Assembly: GCA_027021385.1 (NCBI GenBank)
Contig: JALUUL010000076.1
Coordinates: forward strand, 25,284-89,283
Reading direction: 5' to 3'
Length of the DNA: 64,000 bases
DNA from: Planctomycetota bacterium
GTDB taxonomy: Bacteria; Planctomycetota; UBA1135; GCA-002748355
The stretch's first letter is position 1. Every line of letters begins with the position of its first letter. The notes under the pieces were generated by a model. It ran no database searches. It worked only from the letters and a program-made list of their open reading frames with translations, and had not been told where the DNA came from. Below are positions 1-8,268 of this stretch, one piece after another. Made by a program: the position numbers and the translations under genes.

Positions 1-2
1 GG

Positions 3-2819
3 AACCTCTGGGAGGAGATCCTGGACGCTTTCGAGGAGGAGGAGGGGGAGGATAGGCCCGCCCCCGGGGAGGCCGCCGCCGCCCGTTACGGACTCGCCCG
101 GATCTTCGTCACGACCGGCAGATACGAGGAGGCCCTCGTCGAACTGACCCAGGGGCGTCGGCTCCTGGATTTCGCGGAGTTCACGCTCCTCGAGGCCCGG
201 ATCCGCTTGCGGACCGGCCGTCCCGAACGCGCGCTCGAACTCCTCGAACCCCTGTGGCGGCAGAAGGGCGACCGCGAACTCGCGCTCGAGGCCGGGATCC
301 TTCTCGCGGCCGCGAAGGAGCGCATCGGGAGGGCGCCGGAGGCGGGCCGGATCCGCGCTCGAATCGAGGACCTCGGGAAGCGCGAGATTCTGCGCTCCCC
401 CCGCGCAAAGCTCGCCTATGCCCGGGCCCTGATCGGGCTCGGCGGCGGCGAACGACTCCAGGAAGCCTCGGCCCTCCTGATCGAGATCACGAAGCAGGAT
501 CCGCTCGAGGCGGAGGCCTACGTCGAACGAGGGAAACTCCTCTATGCGGTCTATCGGGAAGCTCGCGGGTACCCGAGCGGCGAGAGCGAGTTCCAGCGTG
601 CGCTCGAGAACTGCGGGGAGGTCGAGGAAGCCCTCGTCCAGCTCTTCCTGACCCGCAAGGACAACTACCTCCTCGACTATACGAAGACCCTTTCCTATCT
701 CGAACGCGCCCTCGCCCTCAATCCCCGCTCCGTTCCCGCGCTCCGGGCGAAGGCCGCCCGCAGGATGGACGATCGGGCCTTCGAGGCAGCTCGACGCCTC
801 CTTCTGAAGGCCCTGGCGGTCGATCCGAAGGATCCCGGAACCCTCGCCGAAATGGCCGCCGTCTCCGCCCTGCTTGCCCGGAAGGAGGAGGAGGACCGCT
901 ACCGGGCGCGCGTCGCCGCGGTTTCCGGAGGGCGTCCCCTCGCCGACCTCGTCCTCGGTCGACATCTGATCGCCCTCTACCGCTTCCTCGATGCAGTGCC
1001 GGTCCTTGCCCGAGCCTACGCCGCTGCCGGGGAGGACCCCGAAATCTGCCTCTCCTACGGAAAGGCCCTGATCTACGCCGGAAGGGGGGAGGAGGGTGCG
1101 GCCCTTCTCGCGGAGGTGCGGCGACTCCGGCCCGGCTTCGTCGATCCCTGGAGGGAGAACCAGCTCCTCCTGCAGGAACGTCTCGCGAAGGAATACGAGA
1201 CGATCGAGCGCGGGAACTTCGTCTTCGTGCTGCACCCCGAGGAGCGGGGAGTCCTGCTTCCCTACCTCTCCCGGACCTACGAGGAAGCCTGGCGGGAACT
1301 CGGCGTCAAGTACGGGACCTTCCCCGACTGCAAGATACGAGTCGAGAACTTCGCCCGTTTCGGGGATTTCTCGGTCCGGACGATCGGCTACCAGGGCTTC
1401 GGGGCCCTCGGGGCCTGTTTCGGCTGCTTCATCACCTCGGTCTCCCCAGCCGCCGCCGAACTGCGGGCGCAGTTCTCGTGGAAGGTCACCGCCTGGCACG
1501 AGTTCTCGCACGTACTCCACCTCAAGCTCTCCCGGGCGCGGGTTCCCCGTTGGCTGACCGAGGGCATGGCCGTCTACGAGGAGATCTCGCTCGACCGCAG
1601 CTACGACCGGCGCATGGAGCGGGAGCTGTATTCCGCGTGGCGTAACAGCGAACTCCTCCCGGTCGCCCGCCTGAACCAGGCCTTCCGGGGATCCCGGATC
1701 CTGTTCGGGTATTACCAGGGCGGGTTGATCGTGAGGCACATCGCGCGGGACTTCGGCTTCCCCAAGTGCGTCGAGATGCTGAAGGCCTACGGGAAGGACA
1801 AATCGACGACCGAGGTCTTCCGGGAGGTCCTGGGGCTCAGTCCGGCCGCCTACGACCGGAGGTTCCTGCGTTACGTCGAGGAGAAGGTCGGGGGGATGCG
1901 GATGATCCCCAGGATCGGAGATGCCTGGCTCTCCCGGCTTCTCCGCAAGGTCGAGGCCGACCCCAGGGACGTCGAGGCTCGTCTCCTCCTCGGGCACGCC
2001 TTCCGGCAGCGCGGGGCGGCGGTGGACGCGGGCGCCCAGGTAGCGGCGATTGCGAAACTCGCCCCCGAACATCCGGGCCTCCTCCTGCTTCGTGGATTCC
2101 TCGCCCTCGACCGCAAGGACCTTCGGAGGGCGCGGGACTTCCTGACCCGGGCCCTGGACGCGGGTCAAAGGGACTTCGACGGGGCGATGGCCCTGGGTTC
2201 ACTCCTGGAGAAGGCCGGCCGCCTGGACGAGGCCCTCGCGGTCTACGACCTCGCCGCCGGTTGCTGGCCGACCTGCGCCCGACCCGGACCGGAGAACCCC
2301 TATCTCGCGAAGGTCCGGATCCTGAAGAAACAGGACAAACCGGACGCGGCCGCCAAGGTCCTCGAAGGCTACGTCGCCCTGAACGGCCGCGACTACAGGG
2401 CCCGGCTCCTGCTTGCGGCCCGCGCCCGCGTGAAGGGGGACGCGCCTGCCGAACTCCATCACCTCGAGATGGCCCGGGACATCGATCCCTTCGACCGGCG
2501 TCTCCATTTCCGCCTGGGAAGGCTCTATGCCGAGCAGGGAAAGCGCGAGCGTGCCATCCGGGCGCTCCGGATCTGCCTGGCGACGCCCGGCTCCAAGGAC
2601 CGCGGGGCGCGCAAGGGCGCGTCGGCCCTCGAGGGCATCGAACGGGTCGGAAAGAAGGAGCCGGAGGCCCTCTTCCTGGCCCGGGTCAGGGTCCTCCTCG
2701 CCGAGCAGTTGGCCGCCTCCGGCGATCGCGCCGCGGCCGGGGAGGAAGCCCGGGCCGCCCTCGAGGCGGGGGTCCCCCTGCCCCGGGATCTCGAGGCCCG
2801 CGCGAGACGACTTCGTTGA
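3..2819 (+). CDS. TPR protein with gluzincin-type (HExxH) metalloprotease domain, 5' truncated by window edge
   Basis: The frame is open from base 3 with no stop, so the gene starts before the window; 938 residues are visible. The N-terminal ~360 residues and C-terminal ~330 are alpha-helical TPR-like repeats with alanine/leucine patterning (for example the segments beginning YEEALVELTQ and LDEALAVYDLA). Between them lies a peptidase-MA-like domain with the zinc motif HEFSH at visible residues 499-503. A downstream WLTEGMAVYEE segment supplies the likely third ligand, Glu, and an aromatic face typical of gluzincins. The family is usually exported, but the signal peptide would lie outside the window. 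A second protein of the same architecture is encoded at 49305-50567. Substrate is unknown. Confidence in TPR plus HExxH is high; actual protease activity is inferred. Confidence 0.88.
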   Translation, partial: NLWEEILDAFEEEEGEDRPAPGEAAAARYGLARIFVTTGRYEEALVELTQGRRLLDFAEFTLLEARIRLRTGRPERALELLEPLWRQKGDRELALEAGILLAAAKERIGRAPEAGRIRARIEDLGKREILRSPRAKLAYARALIGLGGGERLQEASALLIEITKQDPLEAEAYVERGKLLYAVYREARGYPSGESEFQRALENCGEVEEALVQLFLTRKDNYLLDYTKTLSYLERALALNPRSVPALRAKAARRMDDRAFEAARRLLLKALAVDPKDPGTLAEMAAVSALLARKEEEDRYRARVAAVSGGRPLADLVLGRHLIALYRFLDAVPVLARAYAAAGEDPEICLSYGKALIYAGRGEEGAALLAEVRRLRPGFVDPWRENQLLLQERLAKEYETIERGNFVFVLHPEERGVLLPYLSRTYEEAWRELGVKYGTFPDCKIRVENFARFGDFSVRTIGYQGFGALGACFGCFITSVSPAAAELRAQFSWKVTAWHEFSHVLHLKLSRARVPRWLTEGMAVYEEISLDRSYDRRMERELYSAWRNSELLPVARLNQAFRGSRILFGYYQGGLIVRHIARDFGFPKCVEMLKAYGKDKSTTEVFREVLGLSPAAYDRRFLRYVEEKVGGMRMIPRIGDAWLSRLLRKVEADPRDVEARLLLGHAFRQRGAAVDAGAQVAAIAKLAPEHPGLLLLRGFLALDRKDLRRARDFLTRALDAGQRDFDGAMALGSLLEKAGRLDEALAVYDLAAGCWPTCARPGPENPYLAKVRILKKQDKPDAAAKVLEGYVALNGRDYRARLLLAARARVKGDAPAELHHLEMARDIDPFDRRLHFRLGRLYAEQGKRERAIRALRICLATPGSKDRGARKGASALEGIERVGKKEPEALFLARVRVLLAEQLAASGDRAAAGEEARAALEAGVPLPRDLEARARRLR

Positions 2820-2871
2820 CCGGAAGCGCCTGCCGGTGTCCCGGTCGGCCCCGGGGCGCGTCGCGGAAGGG

Positions 2872-2946
2872 TGGCTACCCGGCCTGGACTCGAACCAGAA
2901 CTAGGAGTACCAAAAACTCCTGTGCTACCGCTTACACCACCGGGTA
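2872..2946 (-). tRNA. tRNA-Gln (anticodon TTG)
   Basis: Read on the minus strand, the 7-bp acceptor stem TACCCGG/CCGGGTA closes a cloverleaf with T-loop TTCGAGT and anticodon stem GGAGT/ACTCC around the loop TTTTGGT, giving anticodon TTG. The discriminator base is G and CCA is encoded (2872-2874). It is the upstream-facing partner of a second tRNA-Gln at 3021-3095, in the same orientation, so the two are probably co-transcribed with this one second. Confidence 0.95.
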
Positions 2947-3020
2947 TCGGCCGGAGGCGCCCGGGCGGAGGGCGCGCCTGCGGGCGATGCGGCCGGCGCC
3001 GCGGGGAGCGGCGCCGGCCC

Positions 3021-3095
3021 TGGTTACCCCGCCTGGACTCGAACCAGAACTAGAAGAACCAGAATCTTCTGTGCTACCGATTACACCACGGGGTA
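3021..3095 (-). tRNA. tRNA-Gln (anticodon CTG)
   Basis: On the minus strand the acceptor stem TACCCCG/CGGGGTA, D-arm, anticodon stem GAAGA/TCTTC with loop TTCTGGT (anticodon CTG), and T-arm with TTCGAGT are all intact. CCA is encoded at 3021-3023. The discriminator is A, whereas the neighbouring tRNA-Gln(TTG) has G. The two genes are 74 bp apart and closely similar outside the anticodon arm, which suggests a local duplication followed by anticodon divergence. Confidence 0.95.
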
Positions 3096-3212
3096 TCGGG
3101 TCTCCTGCCCGCCTGGGGGCGAGGAACGGCGCGGAACCCTAGGCAAGCCCCGCTTCCGGGTCAAGCCCGCGACCCCCGGGCCTCCCGGGGGCATACGATT
3201 GCGGATTCCGGG

Positions 3213-3926
3213 TCAGCGGCCGAAGAGAGCGAGCCATTCCTCGGGAGATCCCGGCTTGAAGACGTAGTTGAGGCGTCGGGTCTCGCCCATCGTGGCCTTC
3301 GGCTCGGCTGAGTAGAGATGTCCGGGGAAGAGGACGGCCTCGTCGGGCACCTTCGCCAGGCGCTGCGTCAGGGAGAAGTAGAGTTCCTTCGGATCGCCTC
3401 CGGGGAGGTCGGTGCGGCCGCAGCCCTCGAGGAAGAGCGTATCGCCCGCCACGAGGCGGTTCTCGACGAGGAAGCACTGGCTTCCGGGCGTGTGCCCCGG
3501 CGTATGGATGCAGCGCAGCGGAATCTCGCCGATCCGGATCTCGTCCCCGCTGTCGTGCAGGGCGAGGTCGGTCTTCGAGAGCCCGGTGACCTCGAGGATC
3601 CAGGGCTCCTCGTTCCGCTGGCAGTGGACCTTGACCCCCCTAAGTTCGAGGAGTTCGCGGACTCCCTGGATCCCGTGCCCGAAGAGGTCGCCGCCGACGT
3701 GGTCGGGATGGAAGTGGGTCGCGAGGACTCCGGTCAGTTCGAGCCCGTCGGCCTCGACGAGGTCGAGGATCGACGGGACGTCGTAGGCGGGGTCCACGAC
3801 CATGCACTCCCCGGTCTTCCGATCCCCGATCAGGTAGGAGAAGTTGACCATGTCGCGGGCGATCGGGTCCCCGGTCGCGAAGTCCCGGCCCGAGAGGAGC
3901 TGGCGGAAATAGAGTCGGTCTTCCAT
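3213..3926 (-). CDS. MBL-fold metallo-hydrolase (glyoxalase II / persulfide dioxygenase-like)
   Basis: 237 aa. It carries the metallo-beta-lactamase signature THFHPDH at residues 70-76, which supplies metal ligands, followed by HTPGHTPGS, GDTLF and PGHLYSAEP, the further ligand motifs of the glyoxalase II/ETHE1 branch. Length and spacing fit ETHE1-like persulfide dioxygenases, or generic hydroxyacylglutathione hydrolase-like enzymes with a short C-terminal domain; the two cannot be separated here. No signal peptide, so probably cytoplasmic. It is the last gene of a minus-strand run that begins with a cobalamin riboswitch near 7845. A large palindromic structure in the 86-bp gap from the gene upstream may separate its expression. 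Confidence 0.85.
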   Translation of the reverse strand: MEDRLYFRQLLSGRDFATGDPIARDMVNFSYLIGDRKTGECMVVDPAYDVPSILDLVEADGLELTGVLATHFHPDHVGGDLFGHGIQGVRELLELRGVKVHCQRNEEPWILEVTGLSKTDLALHDSGDEIRIGEIPLRCIHTPGHTPGSQCFLVENRLVAGDTLFLEGCGRTDLPGGDPKELYFSLTQRLAKVPDEAVLFPGHLYSAEPKATMGETRRLNYVFKPGSPEEWLALFGR

Positions 3927-3942
3927 GCCCGGATCCTAGGCG

Positions 3943-3994
3943 GGGAGAGCCCGCCATCCATCCTCCTCCGGAGGAGGAAGGGGAAGGCTCTCCC
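3943..3994. repeat. nested inverted repeat between hydrolase genes
   Basis: Outer arms GGGAGAGCC (3943-3951) and GGCTCTCCC (3986-3994) enclose a perfect 18-bp palindrome at 3961-3978 (TCCTCCTCC followed by GGAGGAGGA). A T7 run on the minus-strand transcript lies just before the structure (plus-strand AAAAAAA near 4003-4009), not after it, so this is not a canonical intrinsic terminator. It could be a 3'-end stabiliser or processing signal for the gene at 4013-6118. Confidence 0.5.
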
Positions 3995-4012
3995 GTTGGA
4001 TCAAAAAAAGGG

Positions 4013-6118
4013 TCAGCGGAACCGGAGGCTCACGGGGTTCGAGGGGGTCCCCGAGAGGCCGGGTCCGTCGAAGACATAGGCCGCGCACTCGAGGCTCCGT
4101 CCCCGGAGGACCGTGGGCAGGGGGCCCCCCAGGACCGACCAGACGACGCGGGGGGCGGCCTCGCCCCGGGCGTCCAGCACCGAGACGAAGCCCGGCAGGA
4201 AGGGGCTGTTCGCGAGGGAGATGAAGACCCAGGTCGAGGCGTCGGGCTTGACCGGGAGGGTGCCGCCCGGGAGGGGGAGGCCGGGGGCCCTTCCGGAGAG
4301 GCCGAGCAGGCAGAGCGCGACCTTGCCGGCGCGCGCGGCCCCGCCGCGGATCCCGAGTGTCCAGGTCAGGGGCTTGCTCGTGAAGACGTTCACCCGGTCC
4401 GCGACGAGTCCCACGCCGCGCCGCGCCCGCACCGGGAGTTCGAGCCAGGACGCGGTCGTTCCCGAGCCGTGGGCGATCGAAAGGGAGCCGGAGACGAAGT
4501 AGGGGGCTGTCACGATCCTCTTCTGGTTCGGGTATTCCCGGATCCAGTGATTCTGGACCTCGAGTTCGAGTACCGTCTTCTTCGGGAGGACGCAGGCGAT
4601 CGGGGACAGGGTGATCGCGACCCGCTCCCCGACCCTCGGTGTCCGGCCCAGGAGCCCCCTGGCCCAACCGGCGAGGAACATGCGCTTCGTCGAACCTGGA
4701 ACGGTCGCGAAGAGCTGGCCGTGGATCGTGTAGCGGTTCGTCGTGGGGGTGACGTGGAGCGAAAGGCGGGGGTTGCCGCAGAGTTCGATCTCGGACGCGA
4801 GGGGGGCCGTCTTGAAGATCCGTCTAGAGAGGGGGATCTTCGAGAGGATCACGCTGTCGGTGCGCCGGCTCTTCGAGGAGAGGAAGACCGAGGGCGTGTA
4901 CCCCGGGGTGACCTTGTGCGTCAGGATCGTCGGGGATCCGGGGGTCGGAGGTTTCCAGACCAGGCCGCCCGCGGCGGAGAGGAAGACGCGGGCGGGCTTG
5001 ACGTCCTTCGGCGGGAACGCCGAATCGTAGCGGTGGGACCAGAGGGTCCGAACCGAGGACCAGGCCGCGGGAAGGAGGGGCATGATCCCCGGCGTCGACC
5101 GCGCCTCGAGCTCGACCCCGTTGCGGATTCCCCATAGGTAGCGGTCCAGGAAACGGAGCCGTTCCTCGGAGACGAGAAGGGATTCCATCCAGTTCCCGGG
5201 GGAGCCGTGGCCCCCCGTCGAAAGAGTCATCGTGGTCAGGCTCTTCCGCTGCTGGACGATGTGCACGAGTTCGTGCGGGGTCTGGATCCCGTCGGTGTAG
5301 GCCATGTGGACCCGGACGGGGACCGTGCTCTGGAGGAGATAGGGGGTGACCGCCCGATCGGGATCCGTCGTCAACCACTTGTACAGGGAGATCGGGTCCT
5401 GGTTCACGAAGGCCGTCCGGATGCGGGTCTTGAGGCTCGGATCCAGGACGGCGGAGGTGAAGGTGAGGAAGCGCTCGAGGGCGTCCATCGAGAAGAGCGT
5501 GCCTCCCCGCAGCATGTGGTCGATGGCGTCGGGAATGAAGGCCCGCGGAACCGCGCAGTCGACCTTCGGGAAGGCGATCGTGCCCCTTCCCTTGATCGTG
5601 ATCGTGCGGCCCGAATAGGCGGCGGCGAACCAGGAATGGATGCCTCCCTGGCTTCCTCCGGTGACCGCGAGCTTGTTGGGGTCCACGAGGCCCCGCCATT
5701 TCTTTCGGACGAAGGCGACGACTTCGGCGAGATCGTATTTCTCGGTCGCGCCGTAGAAGGTCATGCCCATCGTGGGAGGATTCAGTTTTTTCGCGTCGCC
5801 TTGGCCCCGCACGTCGAAGGTCGCGACCGCGAAACCCTGCGAGGCGAGACCCCGCTGGATCGAACGCTTGCCGCTGTAGCCGTGCACGAAGACGACGAGC
5901 GGCCAACCGCAGGCGGGCTTCCCCGTCGTCGGCCAGGTCAGGTTCACGAGGGTCTTGTAGCCGTCCGCGTAGGTCAGGGGGTTGTCGATCGAGTAGGTCG
6001 TGGGGAAGCCGAGCGAAGGCGGGACGGGCTTCGCGCACTGGGCGCGGAGTCCGGTCGTGGAGAGGAGGACGGCCCCCGGGAGGACCCGGAGGAGGGGAGA
6101 GAGGGGAATCGTGCGCAT
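4013..6118 (-). CDS. exported alpha/beta hydrolase, CocE/NonD or S15-like, with C-terminal beta-rich region
   Basis: 701 aa. An N-terminal signal peptide (about 1-27, ending near GLRAQ) precedes an alpha/beta-hydrolase core: an oxyanion-type VFVHG strand-turn at residues 76-80 and a nucleophile elbow GGSQGG with Ser156. This arrangement matches X-Pro dipeptidyl-peptidase/CocE and acyl-peptidase-type serine hydrolases. The second half is beta-rich, as in the jelly-roll C-terminal domain of S15/CocE enzymes. The last ~90 residues resemble tails of other exported proteins in this window, ending in a Ser-Asn-x-Val-x-Leu pattern. Substrate (peptide or ester) cannot be told from sequence. It lies 124 bp downstream of the riboswitch-led gene 6243-7610 and is probably in the same transcript. 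Confidence 0.8.
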   Translation of the reverse strand: MRTIPLSPLLRVLPGAVLLSTTGLRAQCAKPVPPSLGFPTTYSIDNPLTYADGYKTLVNLTWPTTGKPACGWPLVVFVHGYSGKRSIQRGLASQGFAVATFDVRGQGDAKKLNPPTMGMTFYGATEKYDLAEVVAFVRKKWRGLVDPNKLAVTGGSQGGIHSWFAAAYSGRTITIKGRGTIAFPKVDCAVPRAFIPDAIDHMLRGGTLFSMDALERFLTFTSAVLDPSLKTRIRTAFVNQDPISLYKWLTTDPDRAVTPYLLQSTVPVRVHMAYTDGIQTPHELVHIVQQRKSLTTMTLSTGGHGSPGNWMESLLVSEERLRFLDRYLWGIRNGVELEARSTPGIMPLLPAAWSSVRTLWSHRYDSAFPPKDVKPARVFLSAAGGLVWKPPTPGSPTILTHKVTPGYTPSVFLSSKSRRTDSVILSKIPLSRRIFKTAPLASEIELCGNPRLSLHVTPTTNRYTIHGQLFATVPGSTKRMFLAGWARGLLGRTPRVGERVAITLSPIACVLPKKTVLELEVQNHWIREYPNQKRIVTAPYFVSGSLSIAHGSGTTASWLELPVRARRGVGLVADRVNVFTSKPLTWTLGIRGGAARAGKVALCLLGLSGRAPGLPLPGGTLPVKPDASTWVFISLANSPFLPGFVSVLDARGEAAPRVVWSVLGGPLPTVLRGRSLECAAYVFDGPGLSGTPSNPVSLRFR

Positions 6119-6242
6119 GACGGGGACTCGGTTTTGGGAAGGGATGGGGAGAAGGGAAACTACCGGCGATTGTACGGCGATTCCCCTTCCCCATGGGCCG
6201 TCCCGGTCCCGAAAACCAAAGCCCGGGACCGGGTCCTCCCAG

Positions 6243-7610
6243 CTACCGCACCTGGACCGTCGTGGGCGTGCTCGTGAACCAGGGTGAGGGGGGCGTTCCT
6301 CCGGGCAAGCCCCGGAGCGGGCCGGCCAGAACCTGCGTCGTCCAGCGGATTCCCCTCGTGGACGGTGCCTTCACGGAAAAGCGGGCAACCCCCAGGGCGT
6401 TCACACGCCCGACGACGACGAGGAGGGGCAGGGTCGGCACGATGCCGAAATCGGGGAACGCGAGCCCTCCCGCCCCGAGAGGTGCGAAGGCCATCTCCGG
6501 GGTCCGGCCGGTTCCGAACATCCAGACGGCGAGACCCGCCCCTTTCATCCCCGAGGCCGTGAAGGTGAGAGCCCGGCCGGGCGCGGGCGTGGAGGAGGGA
6601 ACGACCGAGAGAGCGGGGCGGGCGGGCTCGAACACGACGAGGAGGTTCGTTCCCGTGTAGTTCCCGGCCAGTGCGAAGATCCGGGATCCGGGGGAGCCGA
6701 AACGCTCGAAGGGCCGGGTCCCCTCCGAGAAGGCGATTCCGCTCAGCGAGAGCCCGGGCAGGGAGAGGAGTCCCTTCGCAAAACTCCCGCCCTTCGGGCC
6801 GACCTCGAGAAGGCTCGAAGTCTTCGAAGTCCCGTCGGTCAGGTAGAAGGTTCCCTGGCCGTCGATCACGAAGTCGCGGGCGTTGTCGAAGGCCTTCACG
6901 AAGAGGCGGGCTTCCTTCTCCCGGAGGACGCCGGGGCCGATGGCTCCGAGGACCTTCGCGGCAGGCCAGCGGAGCACGCGCCCGAGTCCGGGTTTTCCGA
7001 AACTCAGCGGTGCCGGGGCGGTGTAGAGGTTTCCCCGGTGGTCGAAGGCCAGAGGTCCGGACCATCCGGTCTCCTCGGCGATCAGGTCCGTGCCGCCCGT
7101 CAGGGTGTCGATGCGGTAGACCTGCGTCCGGCTCCCGGTGTTGGGTTTCGCGGTCGCGTACAGGAAGCGTTCCCCCTCGATCGGGTGGAAGGCGAGGTCG
7201 TAGTGGAGCTGGAGGCGGGCGAAGCGTCTGAGGCTCTTGCGTGCGAGGTCGAAGGCGTACAGAGCGCCGGTGCTGGATTCCCCGAAATAAAGGACGCGCT
7301 TCGAGGGGCCCAGGACGATCGACGTGCCCCAGGCGGCGGCCGAGAGGCGGACCAGGGTCTGGACGATCCTTCCGGTCGAAGGGTCGAGGGCGAGGAGGTT
7401 CTGTCCGTCGAAGAGGGCGATCCTCCCGTCGGGGAGGACCTCGGGCCCGGTCCAGGACTTGGTCGGCTTGGGCAGGGTGATGGTGCGGGCCCGGAACCCG
7501 GGAACTACGGAGGGACTCTGGGCGGGAACGGAGGCGGCGGGCAGGACGATCGCGGCGAGGACCGCGGGAAGGGTGCGACCGCGGTGCGCGGTGCGTGCGT
7601 GCGACTTCAT
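6243..7610 (-). CDS. exported beta-propeller-like protein under cobalamin riboswitch control
   Basis: 455 aa with a clear signal peptide (hydrophobic stretch near residues 14-28, then VPAQ). Residues ~35-340 contain recurring beta-strand/turn units with aromatic and Gly-Asp/Asn motifs (for example LLALDPSTGRIVQTL and LYAFDLARKSLRR), as in six-bladed NHL/SMP-30-like or YncE-like propellers. The last ~110 residues form a separate beta-rich module shared in style with other exported proteins here. The start has a strong ribosome site, GGAGAAGG, 2-3 bases before ATG. About 50 bp further upstream is a cobalamin riboswitch, so expression should fall when adenosyl- or related cobalamin is plentiful. 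No enzyme motif was recognised. A role in corrinoid binding or uptake is inferred only from the riboswitch. Confidence 0.75.
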   Translation of the reverse strand: MKSHARTAHRGRTLPAVLAAIVLPAASVPAQSPSVVPGFRARTITLPKPTKSWTGPEVLPDGRIALFDGQNLLALDPSTGRIVQTLVRLSAAAWGTSIVLGPSKRVLYFGESSTGALYAFDLARKSLRRFARLQLHYDLAFHPIEGERFLYATAKPNTGSRTQVYRIDTLTGGTDLIAEETGWSGPLAFDHRGNLYTAPAPLSFGKPGLGRVLRWPAAKVLGAIGPGVLREKEARLFVKAFDNARDFVIDGQGTFYLTDGTSKTSSLLEVGPKGGSFAKGLLSLPGLSLSGIAFSEGTRPFERFGSPGSRIFALAGNYTGTNLLVVFEPARPALSVVPSSTPAPGRALTFTASGMKGAGLAVWMFGTGRTPEMAFAPLGAGGLAFPDFGIVPTLPLLVVVGRVNALGVARFSVKAPSTRGIRWTTQVLAGPLRGLPGGTPPSPWFTSTPTTVQVR

Positions 7611-7659
7611 TTCCTTCTCCTCGGGAAATGGGTTGCGGCGTCGCGGAAGTCCCGACGGG

Positions 7660-7845
7660 GTGTTCTGGCTCGCGATTCATCCTCCACGGGCGGCCTTCCC
7701 GGGCTCCTTCCTCCGAGGAAATCGCCCAGTGGCGGGCCTGTAGGGGCCCCACCCGTTTCGTCCTCGCTCACAGCGGCGGGCCCGCGCCGGATTCACACCG
7801 GACTTCCCACCGATCGAGCTTCCGTAGTCTGTAGAGATCGAAGCG
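7660..7845 (-). promoter_or_regulatory. cobalamin (AdoCbl) riboswitch
   Basis: On the minus strand, 7813-7655, the conserved blocks of the B12 riboswitch occur in order: GGTGGGAAGTCCGGTG, then GAATCCGGCGCGG, then CCCGCCGCTGTGA, then GCCACTGG (B12-box partner), then CCCGGGAAGG, and finally GAGCCAGAACACC (canonical form GAGCCAGGAGACC). Order and spacing match the cobalamin aptamer family. The aptamer ends about 45 bases before the ribosome site of the gene starting at 7610, so it probably controls that gene and those downstream, by translation or termination. The expression platform is not resolved: a GTCGGGACTTCC segment sits between aptamer and ribosome site. Confidence 0.92.
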
Positions 7846-7905
7846 CGCATCCTGGCGGCGGAGAGGGCTCCCATCAAGGAGGAAAGCCCCGGAGGCCGGA
7901 CGGAC

Positions 7906-7983
7906 TGGTCGGGCAGCGGGGATTCGAACCCCGGACCTTCGGCTCCCAAAGCCGACGCGCTAGCCAAGCTGCGCCACTGCCCG
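7906..7983 (-). tRNA. tRNA-Pro (anticodon TGG)
   Basis: Minus strand: acceptor CGGGCAG/CTGCCCG, discriminator A, encoded CCA (7906-7908). Anticodon stem CGGCT/AGCCG surrounds loop TTTGGGA, giving TGG. T-loop TTCGAAT and D-arm GCGCAGC...GCTAGCGC are normal. It lies between the end of ileS and the cobalamin riboswitch, all on the same strand. Confidence 0.96.
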
Positions 7984-8268
7984 ATCGGGGTGTCGGGGTC
8001 GGGCAGAGGATGCCGTCGGCACCGCTCGATGCAAGCCGTGGCCTTCCGGCGGGGACCTTTCGGGCTTCTTGTGATGTTTTCCGCGGATGAAATCCTCCAG
8101 GAAACCGAAGCGTTCCCGGTCCTCGGGAAGGCCCTCGAACACGATGTCGAAACTGTGTCCGCGGAGGGGACGGACCGATCGGGGCGAGGGAGGTTCCGGG
8201 ACGAAAGACGGGGGGAGCTCAGGGCGGAGAATGCGGGACTCCGGGACGGGAGGGCGGTCCGGACCCCC
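7984..8268 (-). other. gap between ileS and tRNA-Pro with an in-frame, protein-like tail after the ileS stop
   Basis: No gene is confidently called. In the ileS frame, beyond its TAA stop, about 60 further codons read as protein-like sequence (Pro/Arg-rich, then RGHSFDIVFEGLPEDRERF and FLEDFIRGKHHKK). The only standard start in that stretch is a GTG at 8142, and the frame closes at 7960 inside tRNA-Pro, so it may be a remnant or chance in this GC-rich genome. Confidence 0.3.
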
